DNA of 64,000 bases from UBA11524 sp963590165 (GTDB lineage: Bacteria; Bacillota; Clostridia; Christensenellales; Aristaeellaceae): contig CAVANO010000018.1 of the NCBI GenBank assembly GCA_963590165.1, forward strand, positions 1 to 64,000, written 5' to 3'. Under the pieces are notes generated by a model. It was given only the letters and a program-made list of their open reading frames with translations, did no database searches and had not been told where the DNA came from. The position numbers and the translations under genes are program-made. Positions 24,032 through 32,506 of the stretch are shown here, in pieces (within the stretch, counting starts at the first letter, position 1; the number at the start of each line of letters is the position of its first letter).

Positions 24032-24678
24032 GCACGCCAGCCATGAAGCCGTACAGGACGCTCCGGCAGGAAGCGCACGATGAGTTCATTATCAACAAAA
24101 GCCGCTTCATCGGCTACGCAGCGCCTTGCGAAACCGAAGCGGACGCACTGTCCTTCCTGCAGAAAATCCGCACAGCGCATAAGGATGCCACCCATAACTG
24201 CTATGCTTACATTATCGGGCGGAACGCCGGCATCATGCGTTATTCCGATGACGGGGAACCCGGCGGAACAGCCGGGCTTCCGATGATGGAAGTGCTCAAG
24301 CATCAGGGCGTGGTCAACTGCTGCTGCGTGGTCACGCGTTATTTCGGCGGCGTGCTGCTCGGCGCAGGCGGACTCGTCCGCGCGTACACGCAGGGTGCCG
24401 TCGTTGCGCTCAAGGCATCGCAGGTCGTCGAAATGCTGCCGTCTTGTAAGATTCTGTTCGAGGTGGCATATCCGCTGTGGGACAAGGTGCAGTACACGCT
24501 GAAGTCGCTGCCGGTTCAGCACCTCTCCAGTGAATTCACAACCGCCGTCAGCTTTACGCTGCTCATCCGCCAAACAGATACCGAGGCGGTGATCAGCACG
24601 CTCACGCGCGTCACCGATGGACGTATCGAATATCTAACCGAGGAAGAATCGTATCAAGCGTGGGAAACAAATCCATGA
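24028..24678 (+). CDS. YigZ/IMPACT family protein
   Basis: A 216-residue UPF0029 (YigZ, IMPACT N-terminal domain) protein: KSRFIGYAAPCETEADALSF, ATHNCYAYIIG, RYSDDGEPGGTAGLPM and TRYFGGVLLGAGGLVRAY are family hallmarks, with a C-terminal EF-G-like domain. The family is linked to translation control, but the molecular role is not settled. Its 4-bp overlap with tyrS suggests coupled translation, which fits a translation-related job. Confidence 0.9.
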   Translation: MSTPAMKPYRTLRQEAHDEFIINKSRFIGYAAPCETEADALSFLQKIRTAHKDATHNCYAYIIGRNAGIMRYSDDGEPGGTAGLPMMEVLKHQGVVNCCCVVTRYFGGVLLGAGGLVRAYTQGAVVALKASQVVEMLPSCKILFEVAYPLWDKVQYTLKSLPVQHLSSEFTTAVSFTLLIRQTDTEAVISTLTRVTDGRIEYLTEEESYQAWETNP

Positions 24679-24685
24679 AACATTG

Positions 24686-24716
24686 AGGAGCTGCACAAGG
24701 AGCAGCTCCTTTTTTT
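24686..24716 (+). terminator. Terminator of the T-box operon
   Basis: AGGAGCTG (24686-24693) pairs with CAGCTCCT (24703-24710), followed by TTTTTTT. Confidence 0.9.
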
Positions 24717-24821
24717 GATGTACATCAACAAATTTCACGCTTACTTCTTCGCAACTTCACATTCGTTTCATGCGGTTGCTATATAATAGCCGTTGTAAAC
24801 AAAAAGGAGGAAAGTTTCCCT

Positions 24822-25655
24822 ATGAAGAAAGCTGTCAAGTATCTGGTGATCATCGCGGTCATCGCTGCCGCCGTTTTCTGCCTCTTCCGCTTGAACAAAG
24901 AGAATAAATCATCTTACACGGAGGAAATTGCCCGCACGCAGGACGTTTCCGCCTATTATACATTCTCCGGCAACCTGAGCGCCAAGAGCAGCAAGACGGT
25001 GACCGCAACCGCGAAGACAACCATCAAGGAAATTCTCGTCAGCGAAGGCGATGCAGTCAAGAAAAATGACACCATCGTACGTCTCACAAACGGCAACACA
25101 CTCCGCAGTCCAATGGACGGCACTATTTCAAACCTGTATATCGAGGAAGGCGATGAAATCAACATCGGTCAGGAGATTTTCCGCGTGGCGGATTACGAGC
25201 ATCCCGAAATCATCTTCATGGTCGATGAATACGACCGTCCGGCGCTAACCGTCGGGCAGGAGGTGGACGTGACGATTCTGTCCACCGGCAAGACGGTCAC
25301 CGGCACCATCGCGAAGATTGCGCAGGAAGCTACCGTATCCGGTGACATGGCATATTACGAGGTAAAGCTCACCCTCGAACCGGATGCTGATCTCGTCATG
25401 GGATTGAGCTGCGAAATTCGCGTTCTTTCCAAGAGCGTGCAGAACGCCACCACGCTGTCCGTTGACGCGATTCAGTACGATTCGGACGGCAATCCGTTTG
25501 TCTACTGCTACGACCGGAACAATGAGGTAGTCGAGCAGGATGTCACGCTTGGCATCAGCAACGGTACCATCATCGAGATTGTGTCCGGCATCCGTTCGGG
25601 CGAAACCGTGCTTGTGCCGGCAAAGAACGGCTTTGCCGCCTTGTCTGGCAATTAA
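24822..25655 (+). CDS. Membrane fusion protein (HlyD/MacA-like) of an efflux system
   Basis: A 277-residue periplasmic-adaptor-like protein. One N-terminal membrane helix (about residues 6-22) is followed by biotinyl-lipoyl-like halves (VSEGDAVKKNDTIVRL, GTISNLYIEEGDEINIGQEI) and a beta-barrel domain (VGQEVDVTILSTGKTVTG). In Firmicutes such proteins work with MacB-like ABC exporters in the cytoplasmic membrane. The two following genes encode that exporter. A TATAAT at 24782-24787 marks the probable promoter; the -35 is weak. AAAGGAGG precedes the ATG. Confidence 0.85.
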   Translation: MKKAVKYLVIIAVIAAAVFCLFRLNKENKSSYTEEIARTQDVSAYYTFSGNLSAKSSKTVTATAKTTIKEILVSEGDAVKKNDTIVRLTNGNTLRSPMDGTISNLYIEEGDEINIGQEIFRVADYEHPEIIFMVDEYDRPALTVGQEVDVTILSTGKTVTGTIAKIAQEATVSGDMAYYEVKLTLEPDADLVMGLSCEIRVLSKSVQNATTLSVDAIQYDSDGNPFVYCYDRNNEVVEQDVTLGISNGTIIEIVSGIRSGETVLVPAKNGFAALSGN

Positions 25656-25673
25656 GGCATAGGAGGATGCACC

Positions 25674-26366
25674 ATGGAAGAACTCATCCTTGATATGCAC
25701 GACATCGTCAAAAAATACCGCATGGGCGATGAGGAGCAAACTGTCCTCAAGGGCATCAGCCTGCAGGTGAAACAAGGCGAATTTGTCGCCATTCTTGGTC
25801 CCAGTGGTTCCGGCAAGACGACACTGATGAACATCATCGGCTGCCTGGATACGGCAACATCCGGCAGTTATGCGCTGCATGGGCGGAACGTCTCCGCACT
25901 CAAGGAGGCAGAGCTGGCGCGCGTCCGTTCGAAGGAAATCGGCTTCATCTTCCAGTCCTTCCAGCTGCTGCCCCGTCAGGATGCGCTGGAGAACGTCGAG
26001 CTGCCGCTGATTTACGCTGGTCAGAATGCCCGCGCACGCCGTGAACGCGCCCAGCAGATGCTCGAGCGCGTCGGGCTGAAGGACAAAATGCACCATTACC
26101 CGAATCAACTGTCCGGCGGTCAGCAGCAACGTGTAGCGATTGCGCGCGCGATTGCCAACAATCCATCCATTCTGCTGGCTGACGAACCGACAGGCGCCCT
26201 TGACCGTGCGACAGGCAGACAGGTCATGAGCCTTTTTCACGATTTGAACAATGAGGGACGCACCATCATCATGATTACCCATGATATCGACATTGCCCGC
26301 CATGCCAAGCGGATTGTCCGCATTCTGGACGGCGAGATCAGCGAGGGGGATCCGGAAGATGCTTAA
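25674..26366 (+). CDS. ABC transporter ATP-binding protein (MacB/LolD type)
   Basis: A 230-residue ATPase. Walker A is GPSGSGKTTL, the Q-loop FIFQSFQLLPRQDALENVEL, the signature LSGGQQQRVAIARAIANNP, Walker B LLADEPTGALD, and the H-loop ITHD. The QLLPRQDALENVELPLIYAG stretch is typical of the MacB/LolD branch. It energises the FtsX-like permease encoded next, overlapping it by 8 bp. AGGAGG is upstream of the ATG. Confidence 0.95.
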   Translation: MEELILDMHDIVKKYRMGDEEQTVLKGISLQVKQGEFVAILGPSGSGKTTLMNIIGCLDTATSGSYALHGRNVSALKEAELARVRSKEIGFIFQSFQLLPRQDALENVELPLIYAGQNARARRERAQQMLERVGLKDKMHHYPNQLSGGQQQRVAIARAIANNPSILLADEPTGALDRATGRQVMSLFHDLNNEGRTIIMITHDIDIARHAKRIVRILDGEISEGDPEDA

Positions 26367-27549
26367 GGAAAGCATCCGCATGTCATGGAAAAACATCTGC
26401 GGCAATAAAATGCGCACCTTCCTGACCATGCTCGGCATTATCATCGGCGTAACTGCCATCATCGCGTTGATTACAACTGTCAGCAGCGCAACGAACGAAA
26501 TCACAAGTCAATTTTCATCGCTCGGTGCAGGCAAGGTCAGCGTCACCATCTACGGCACGAACATCAAGAAGGGGCTGAACGAGGCGGATTTGTCCCGCAT
26601 CGAAGCGCTGGACAACGTTGCCGGCGTTGACCCGAATGTCTCCATTTCCACCTACGCCGCTCAGACAGGGCTGCTGATTGAGGACGTCACGGTGGACGGG
26701 CGCAGCAGCTATTATTTCGACTCGCAGGATGACCTGATTGCGCGTGGGCGTGCACTCAAGGCATCGGACATGGATCGCAACAGCCACGTATGCGTCATCG
26801 ACCAGACACTTGCCACTGCTGCATTCGGCGATGAAGATCCGCTCGGCAATACCATCATCCTCGATGGACAGCGCTTCACGGTGGTCGGTCTCCTCAGCGA
26901 CTCCAGCACTAACGACCTCATGTCCGCCATGTCCGGCAGCAGTGACGGCGGCACCGCCATCATTCCCTATCCGGCAGCCATGCGCCTGTCCGGCACGAGC
27001 ACCATCCGCTCCCTGACGCTGTATTTGAAGGACTCTTCCATTTCCTCCGACACGGTCGATGAGGTCGAGGAAATCCTAAACAGCGCCTTCAATTACCGTG
27101 ATCATTCCTTCATGCTCATGAACCTGGACAGCCTGCTGGACACTATGAACAGCATCACCGGCATGATGACAACCATGCTGGCCGGCATCGCATCGATTGC
27201 GTTGCTCGTCGGCGGCATCGGCATCATGAACATGATGCTCGTCTCCGTCAGTGAGCGTACAACAGAAATTGGCCTTCGCAAAGCACTCGGTGCACGTCCA
27301 GGGCTCATTCAGATTCAATTCCTGATGGAATCCGTCATGCTGTCGCTCTTCGGCGGCATCATCGGCATCATTATCGGAAACCTCGTTTCGTGGATCATCG
27401 CGGTTGTCATCGGATTCTCCTTCAGTCTGAATATGAGCGCCATCACGCTCGCCTTCGTGTTTTCCGCATCCGTCGGCATCCTGTTCGGCTGGGCACCGGC
27501 ACGCAAGGCCTCGCAGCTCAATCCTATTGATGCATTGCGCTCGATGTGA
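26359..27549 (+). CDS. ABC transporter permease, FtsX/MacB type
   Basis: A 396-residue permease. It starts at ATG 26359 (MLKESIRMSWKNICGNKMRT), the usual MacB permease N-terminus. It has one membrane helix at about residues 21-41 (FLTMLGIIIGVTAIIALI), a large extracytoplasmic domain, then three helices in the C-terminal FtsX domain, including GGIGIMNMMLVSVSERTTEI and PVDALR-like NPIDALRSM at the end. With the adaptor and ATPase it probably exports an antimicrobial peptide, drug or peptide signal. The adjacent two-component system is a natural regulator. Confidence 0.92.
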   Translation: MLKESIRMSWKNICGNKMRTFLTMLGIIIGVTAIIALITTVSSATNEITSQFSSLGAGKVSVTIYGTNIKKGLNEADLSRIEALDNVAGVDPNVSISTYAAQTGLLIEDVTVDGRSSYYFDSQDDLIARGRALKASDMDRNSHVCVIDQTLATAAFGDEDPLGNTIILDGQRFTVVGLLSDSSTNDLMSAMSGSSDGGTAIIPYPAAMRLSGTSTIRSLTLYLKDSSISSDTVDEVEEILNSAFNYRDHSFMLMNLDSLLDTMNSITGMMTTMLAGIASIALLVGGIGIMNMMLVSVSERTTEIGLRKALGARPGLIQIQFLMESVMLSLFGGIIGIIIGNLVSWIIAVVIGFSFSLNMSAITLAFVFSASVGILFGWAPARKASQLNPIDALRSM

Positions 27550-27555
27550 TATAAT
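27527..27555 (+). promoter_or_regulatory. Promoter of the two-component system
   Basis: TTGATG (27527-27532) and TATAAT (27550-27555) are 17 bp apart, straddling the permease stop codon, so the regulator genes can be expressed apart from the transporter. Confidence 0.65.
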
Positions 27556-27582
27556 AAAGGCAGATGAAGGAGGATATCCGCC

Positions 27583-28257
27583 ATGTTTACGATTCTTGTT
27601 GTTGAAGATGACGCGCCTCTGCTACGGATGATGAGCGCATTTCTGGGGCTCAACGGTTATTCGACCGTCAACGCGCACAATGGGCAGGAAGCACTCGACG
27701 CCATTGACCGCGTCATGCCCGATCTGGTCATTGCAGACGTGATGATGCCGGTCATGGACGGCTGGGAACTGACGCGCGAACTGCGCCAGGCATATCCGCG
27801 CCTGCCGATTATGCTCGTCACCGCCCGTGACACCATCGAGGATAAGCGCACCGGCTTCACATCCGGCGCGGATGATTATCTGACCAAGCCGATTGATTTG
27901 GATGAGCTTCTGCTGCACGTACAGGCGCTGCTCCGCCGGGCACAGGCAATGACGAGCCATCAGCTGACCGTCGGTGAAACGCATCTCGATTACGATTCGC
28001 TGACCGTTCAGCGCGGCGATACGCTGCTTGTGCTGCCCAAGAAGGAGTTTTTCCTGCTCTTTAAGCTGCTGTCCAGCCCGATGCAGATTTTCACGCGCCG
28101 TCAGCTGATGGACGAAATCTGGGGCATGGACGCGCAGAGTGATGAACGCACGGTCGATGTCCACATCAAGCGCCTTCGCGAAAAGTGCGAGGTGTTCCCC
28201 GATTTCAGCATCGTAACCGTCCGCGGTCTGGGTTACAAGGCGGTCAAGAATGGATAA
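27583..28257 (+). CDS. OmpR-family response regulator
   Basis: A 224-residue regulator with a receiver domain (acidic pocket VVEDD, phospho-acceptor Asp52 in VIADVMMP, conserved Lys in YLTKPID) and a C-terminal winged helix (RQLMDEIWGMDAQSDERTVD, HIKRLREKCE, VRGLGYKAV). It is followed by its kinase with an 8-bp overlap. Likely targets are the efflux genes upstream, by analogy with cell-envelope-stress systems in Firmicutes; no direct sequence evidence of binding sites was found. Confidence 0.93.
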   Translation: MFTILVVEDDAPLLRMMSAFLGLNGYSTVNAHNGQEALDAIDRVMPDLVIADVMMPVMDGWELTRELRQAYPRLPIMLVTARDTIEDKRTGFTSGADDYLTKPIDLDELLLHVQALLRRAQAMTSHQLTVGETHLDYDSLTVQRGDTLLVLPKKEFFLLFKLLSSPMQIFTRRQLMDEIWGMDAQSDERTVDVHIKRLREKCEVFPDFSIVTVRGLGYKAVKNG

Positions 28258-29644
28258 GCTGCGTCTGAAAACGCCGTATTCCTTCCGCGGCAGGATGCTC
28301 GCTGTTTTGCTTATTTGCTCGATTTTAGCCAGCATCATCAGCCTGCTGCTTGCGTTCTTTGTAGCGCACTTCAATCTGCTCGAGGAACTGCGTCTCCGTG
28401 AACGAGCCGCCGCCATTTATATGCTTGAGTTGGAGCAGAAGACGGATTTTCCGCTGGATGAGCTGATTGCCCTGACTGGTCAGGATGATTTGACATTCAC
28501 GCTTCTGACCGATCCGGAAATCAGCCAGTTGCCAAACGATGTCCTGCATGAGCTTTACCGCTCAGGCATTGCCTATGCAACGCTGTCGCAACGCGTTCCC
28601 ATCACCTATGTGCAGATGCAAACGGGCATCATCTCCATCAGTGCCGGCACCGATGGCAGCAGCTACGGCATCGCATTTGCGCGCGTCATATTCGCGTCCA
28701 CCAGTTTCCTCGCCGTATTCGCCATGATGGTGACACTTGCCTCCTTCTGGATTTCCAAGCCCATTCATGCCATCACGAACGCCACGCGCAAGGTCAAAGA
28801 AGGCGACTTCACCGTCAAGCTTGAAGACTACCGTCTTCCCGGTGAGGTCGGCGAGCTGATGCGTTCCTTCAACGCTATGACGGATGCGCTCAACAAGACT
28901 TCCTATCTGCAGAAGGACTTCATCAGCTCCATCAGCCACGAATTCAAGACACCGATTGCCTCGATTCATGGCTTCGCACGGTTGCTCCAGATGCCAGGGC
29001 TGACCGACGAGCAACGGAAAGAATATATCGGGATGATTGCACAAGAAAGTGATCGTCTATCCCGCCTGTCACAGACGCTTCTGCGGCTATCCGCATTGGA
29101 GCAGCAGTCCTCCCCTGCCTCGGTCACAACTTTCTCGCTCGACGAGCAGCTTCGGCAGGTCATCCTGCGCCTTGAACCAACCTGGACGCCGCGCAATATC
29201 TCCTGGCAGCTCGATTTCGACAGCGTCACCCTCAGCACGGATGAAGATTTGCTCAGCACCGTGTGGGTGAATATCGTTCAAAATGCCATTAAGTTTTCGC
29301 CGGAAGGCTCGACCATTGAGGTACGTGTCTTCGCAACCGATACCGCCACAGTTGAAATCACCGACCACGGCATCGGCATGGATGAACAGACCGTCAAGCG
29401 CATTTTCGACCGTTTTTACCAAGCGGACCGCTCGCGCACATCAGACGGCGTCGGCTTAGGTCTCTGTCTTGTCAAGCGGATTCTCGATATGCTTGGCGGT
29501 ACGGTCAGCGTTGATTCACGCCTCGGTGAAGGCTCTACCTTCCGGGTGCATGTTCCCTTCCAACCGCCGGAAAAACATAAAACAACATCAGAAAGGGAGG
29601 CAGCAGCGCATGAGCAACGCTCCTCAAATGCAGCAGGTCAGTGA
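28250..29644 (+). CDS. Membrane sensor histidine kinase
   Basis: A 464-residue kinase. Membrane helices at about residues 17-40 and 143-168 bracket an external sensor domain of about 100 residues. HAMP is at about 169-221. The H-box SSISHEFKTPIASIHG carries phospho-accepting His230. The ATPase boxes are VNIVQNAIKFSPEG (N), DHGIGMDE (G1) and GVGLGLCLVKRIL (G2). It phosphorylates the response regulator encoded just before it. The ligand is unknown. The final 35 bp overlap the next gene. Confidence 0.93.
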   Translation: MDKLRLKTPYSFRGRMLAVLLICSILASIISLLLAFFVAHFNLLEELRLRERAAAIYMLELEQKTDFPLDELIALTGQDDLTFTLLTDPEISQLPNDVLHELYRSGIAYATLSQRVPITYVQMQTGIISISAGTDGSSYGIAFARVIFASTSFLAVFAMMVTLASFWISKPIHAITNATRKVKEGDFTVKLEDYRLPGEVGELMRSFNAMTDALNKTSYLQKDFISSISHEFKTPIASIHGFARLLQMPGLTDEQRKEYIGMIAQESDRLSRLSQTLLRLSALEQQSSPASVTTFSLDEQLRQVILRLEPTWTPRNISWQLDFDSVTLSTDEDLLSTVWVNIVQNAIKFSPEGSTIEVRVFATDTATVEITDHGIGMDEQTVKRIFDRFYQADRSRTSDGVGLGLCLVKRILDMLGGTVSVDSRLGEGSTFRVHVPFQPPEKHKTTSEREAAAHEQRSSNAAGQ

Positions 29645-30296
29645 AGAATTTCAGCACATGGTCGAGGAGTTCTTTCTCGTCCAGTCGCGCTATTCCGCCG
29701 CCATCCGCGAGATTCAGACGAAGCTCGAAATCCTCGATGACGAATTTCAGATGCGCCACCAGCGTAACCCCATCCACCACATGCAGAGCCGCCTAAAGAG
29801 TATCCAGTCCATGCTGGACAAGCTCAAGCGGCGCAATCAGGAGGTCAGCATCAAGAGCGCAGTCGACAACCTGCAGGACATTGCCGGCATCCGCGTCATC
29901 TGCTCATACGTGCAGGACGTGTACACCATCGCGAACCTGCTCGTCAGCCAGGATGACGTGACGCTTGTCCGCATGTCGGACTATATCCGTGAACCCAAGC
30001 CGAACGGCTACCGCAGCCTGCACTTGATTGTCGAAATTCCCGTTTTCCTCTCTGAAGGGCGCATTCTCGTGCCTGTTGAGGTGCAAATCCGCACGATCGC
30101 CATGGACTTCTGGGCATCTTTGGAGCATTCTTTGCGTTACAAGGCGCAGGAGCACATTCCCGAGCACATTTCGGACGAGTTGCAGCGTGTCGCGACCGAC
30201 ATCGCCTCGCTCGACCAGCGGATGCAGGCGATTCACGACCAGGTTGACCAGCTCACGCCCGACAGCACTCCGCAGACCCCCAAATCCACCCAATAA
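29610..30296 (+). CDS. Small alarmone synthetase (GTP pyrophosphokinase, RelQ/YjbM type)
   Basis: A 228-residue protein with a single RelA/SpoT synthetase domain and no hydrolase, TGS or ACT domain. Motifs: DNLQDIAGIRVICSYVQDVY, REPKPNGYRSLHLIVEIP and VEVQIRTIAMDFWASLEHSL. It makes (p)ppGpp from ATP and GDP/GTP. The start is ATG 29610 with AAAGGGAGG upstream, overlapping the kinase gene by 35 bp. This placement means alarmone synthesis may rise with the envelope-response regulator genes. SAS proteins of this type are usually transcriptionally controlled or allosteric tetramers. Confidence 0.92.
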   Translation: MSNAPQMQQVSEEFQHMVEEFFLVQSRYSAAIREIQTKLEILDDEFQMRHQRNPIHHMQSRLKSIQSMLDKLKRRNQEVSIKSAVDNLQDIAGIRVICSYVQDVYTIANLLVSQDDVTLVRMSDYIREPKPNGYRSLHLIVEIPVFLSEGRILVPVEVQIRTIAMDFWASLEHSLRYKAQEHIPEHISDELQRVATDIASLDQRMQAIHDQVDQLTPDSTPQTPKSTQ

Positions 30297-30306
30297 AGGA
30301 GGCCTC

Positions 30307-30984
30307 ATGACAGACCAGCCGACCAAGAAGGCGCCGCCGCAAATTGACAGCCGGCTTCGTCACAACATTCTCGAAATGCCGCCCATCATCCGCAGTGCCA
30401 GCGGCATTGTGATTTACGGCAGACGAATTAAGAGCCTTGTTTTCACGACCGATTTGGCAATTATCAAGAACTGCGACGCGGATGCCGTGTTCGCCGTCTA
30501 CCCCTTTACGCCGCAGCAGTCCATCAGCGATGCCATCATCAAGGCATCGTATATTCCCGTCTTCTGCGGCGTCGGCGGCGGTACCACACAGGGCATTCGC
30601 ACCGTTTCGCTTGCAAAGGATGCCGAGGCGCAGGGCGCAATGGGCGTTGTGCTCAACGCGCCGGTTTCCAACCTGAATCTGCTTGCCGTTGCCAAGGCGG
30701 TTGACATTCCCGTCATCATCACCGTCATTGACGCACAGACGGATATTGCCCAGCGTATCGCCGCCGGTGCATCCATCCTGAACGTTGCCGGCGGTCCTGG
30801 CACGCCTGACATTGTCCGCAAAATCCGCGCAGATTTTCCAGATTTCCCGATAATTGCGACCGGCGGCAATAAACCGGACACCATCGCCGCGACGATCGAA
30901 GCCGGCGCAAACGCAATAACCTTCACGCCGCCATCCACACAAGAGCTTTTCAAGGCCATGATGACGAAATACCGCGATGAATAA
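30307..30984 (+). CDS. TIM-barrel protein of unknown function
   Basis: A 225-residue protein whose pattern (hydrophobic strands such as GVVLNAPVS, VIITVI, FPIIATGG, GANAITFTPP) fits a small beta/alpha barrel of the aldolase or ThiE/KDPG-aldolase kind. GGVGGGTTQG-like and ATGGNKPDT segments may bind phosphate. I do not recognise a characterised family member. It begins 10 bp after the alarmone synthetase with AAAGGAGG upstream, so the two are probably co-transcribed. A link to nucleotide or sugar-phosphate metabolism is possible but unproven. Confidence 0.7.
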   Translation: MTDQPTKKAPPQIDSRLRHNILEMPPIIRSASGIVIYGRRIKSLVFTTDLAIIKNCDADAVFAVYPFTPQQSISDAIIKASYIPVFCGVGGGTTQGIRTVSLAKDAEAQGAMGVVLNAPVSNLNLLAVAKAVDIPVIITVIDAQTDIAQRIAAGASILNVAGGPGTPDIVRKIRADFPDFPIIATGGNKPDTIAATIEAGANAITFTPPSTQELFKAMMTKYRDE

Positions 30985-30990
30985 AAAAAG

Positions 30991-31030
30991 CCGCGCACAG
31001 TCGCTATAAGCTGTGCGCGGTTGATTTTAT
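30991..31030. terminator. Bidirectional terminator
   Basis: CCGCGCACAG (30991-31000) pairs with CTGTGCGCGG (31011-31020). An A-run lies before it and TTGATTTTATTTT after it, serving the convergent TIM-barrel and coaBC genes. Confidence 0.85.
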
Positions 31031-32247
31031 TTTGCGCGGATTTGAAGGATTTTGTCGAGAATATCGTCTGCAAGCTGCCGTTTCGTCCGCAACGGATATT
31101 CCGTCTGCGAATCGGGCGTAATCAACGTTGCGATGTTCGTATCGACATTGAAGCCTGCGCCCGGCTGACTGACGTCATTGAGCACAATCAGGTCAAGATT
31201 CTTCCTGACTAGCTTTCTGCGGGCATTCTCCAACAGATTATCTGTTTCCGCTGCGAAGCCGACAAGCGTCTGCCCATCGTGCTTCCGTTCGCCGAGCGCT
31301 GCTGCGATGTCAGGATTCTCGACCAGCTCCACCGTGAACGGTTGTCCGTCATGCGCCTTCTTGTGCTTCTGCGGATAAGTCACGGCGAAGCGGTAGTCCG
31401 CCGGAGCTGCCGCCTGAATGACCACATTCTGCACGGTAGCGGCATTCAATACGGCATCATAAAGCTCCTGTGTGCTGTCAACGCGCTGAATTGTTACGCC
31501 TTCCGGCACTGCAGCAGTCGTGTGTCCTGCGATGACAAGCACCTCCGCACCGCGTTCCTTCGCCGCAGCAGCAAGCGAAAAGCCCATCTTGCCGGACGAG
31601 TCGTTCGTCATGTAGCGCACAGGGTCGAGTCGTTCACGCGTGGCACCTGCTGTCACCATGACGCGCAACCCGGCGAAATCCTGCTTTCTGTTGAGCAGTT
31701 CCGTCACCGCATCAACAATCGCCGCAGGCTCGCTCATCCTGCCTGCACCGCTGTCGCCGCAGGCAAGAAATCCACTATCGGGGCCAATCAGCCGAATGCC
31801 GCGCTCCGTCAGAGTGCGGATATTTCGCTGCGTTGCGTCTGCTGTCCACATACCGGTATTCATCGCCGGTGCAAGCAGAACAGGCGCTTTCGTTGCCAGC
31901 ACGGTTGTCGAGAGCATGTCATCCGCAATACCGCAAGCCATCTTGGCGATCATGTTCGCGGTCGCCGGTGCAATCAGGAAAAGATCAGCCCACTTCGCCA
32001 ATGCAATGTGCTCGACCTCCCACGTACCGTTACGCACGAACGTATCTGTCACCACAGGTGCATTGCTCAGCGTCTCGAAAGTAAGCGGCTGAACGAACTG
32101 CGTAGCGTTCTGCGTCATAATGACGTGAACCTCTGCCTTCCGTTTGCGCAGCATGGAGACGATTTCGCAGCTCTTGTACGCCGCGATGCCGCCTGTCACA
32201 CCCAGCACAATGTGCTTGCCGCTGAGGTCAGGCTTCTCAGAGCTCAT
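31027..32247 (-). CDS. coaBC: Bifunctional phosphopantothenoylcysteine decarboxylase/phosphopantothenate-cysteine ligase
   Basis: A 406-residue Dfp protein for coenzyme A synthesis. The CoaC flavoprotein half has LGVTGGIAAYKSCEIV, the catalytic His in VEHIALAKWAD, PAMNTGMW and the active Cys in ACGDSGAGRM. The CoaB half (from about residue 190) has VTAGATRERLDPVRYMTND, KKAHDG and ALVGFAAET-like VGFAAET. The start is ATG 32247, overlapping the rpoZ stop (ATGAGCTCTGA). It is in operon with gmk and rpoZ, the usual Firmicutes order. Confidence 0.95.
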   Translation of the reverse strand: MSSEKPDLSGKHIVLGVTGGIAAYKSCEIVSMLRKRKAEVHVIMTQNATQFVQPLTFETLSNAPVVTDTFVRNGTWEVEHIALAKWADLFLIAPATANMIAKMACGIADDMLSTTVLATKAPVLLAPAMNTGMWTADATQRNIRTLTERGIRLIGPDSGFLACGDSGAGRMSEPAAIVDAVTELLNRKQDFAGLRVMVTAGATRERLDPVRYMTNDSSGKMGFSLAAAAKERGAEVLVIAGHTTAAVPEGVTIQRVDSTQELYDAVLNAATVQNVVIQAAAPADYRFAVTYPQKHKKAHDGQPFTVELVENPDIAAALGERKHDGQTLVGFAAETDNLLENARRKLVRKNLDLIVLNDVSQPGAGFNVDTNIATLITPDSQTEYPLRTKRQLADDILDKILQIRAK

Positions 32248-32470
32248 CGATGTCCGCATCCTCGTTTTCGTCGCTGGGCTTGTCATAGGTAATCAGACCG
32301 CGGTTGATTTCCTCAACAGCAGCCTTCAGCGGCTTCATGCCTTCGCTGTCCAGCAAGGGCTTGCTGCCGCCGGTAATCTGACGGCCGCGCTTGCTGGCCT
32401 CAACCACCAGCGTATAGCGGGAATCGGCACGCTTAAGCAAATCCAGGACGCAGGGATCAACAATAGACAT
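32237..32470 (-). CDS. rpoZ: RNA polymerase omega subunit
   Basis: A 77-residue omega subunit: LLKRADSRYTLVVEASKRGRQI is the conserved core, followed by KPLKAAVEEINRGLI. It stabilises the beta' subunit of RNA polymerase and is part of the alarmone-binding site in some bacteria. The C-terminus is acidic. AAGGAGG precedes the ATG. It lies between gmk and coaBC. Confidence 0.93.
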   Translation of the reverse strand: MSIVDPCVLDLLKRADSRYTLVVEASKRGRQITGGSKPLLDSEGMKPLKAAVEEINRGLITYDKPSDENEDADIDEL

Positions 32471-32506
32471 AATGATTATCCTCCTTCACTGTTTACAGCC
32501 AATCGG

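Noticed and set aside
29469..29609. N-terminal extension of the alarmone synthetase
   Set aside because: This part overlaps the kinase coding sequence and is not related to the family; ATG 29610 has a good ribosome site.
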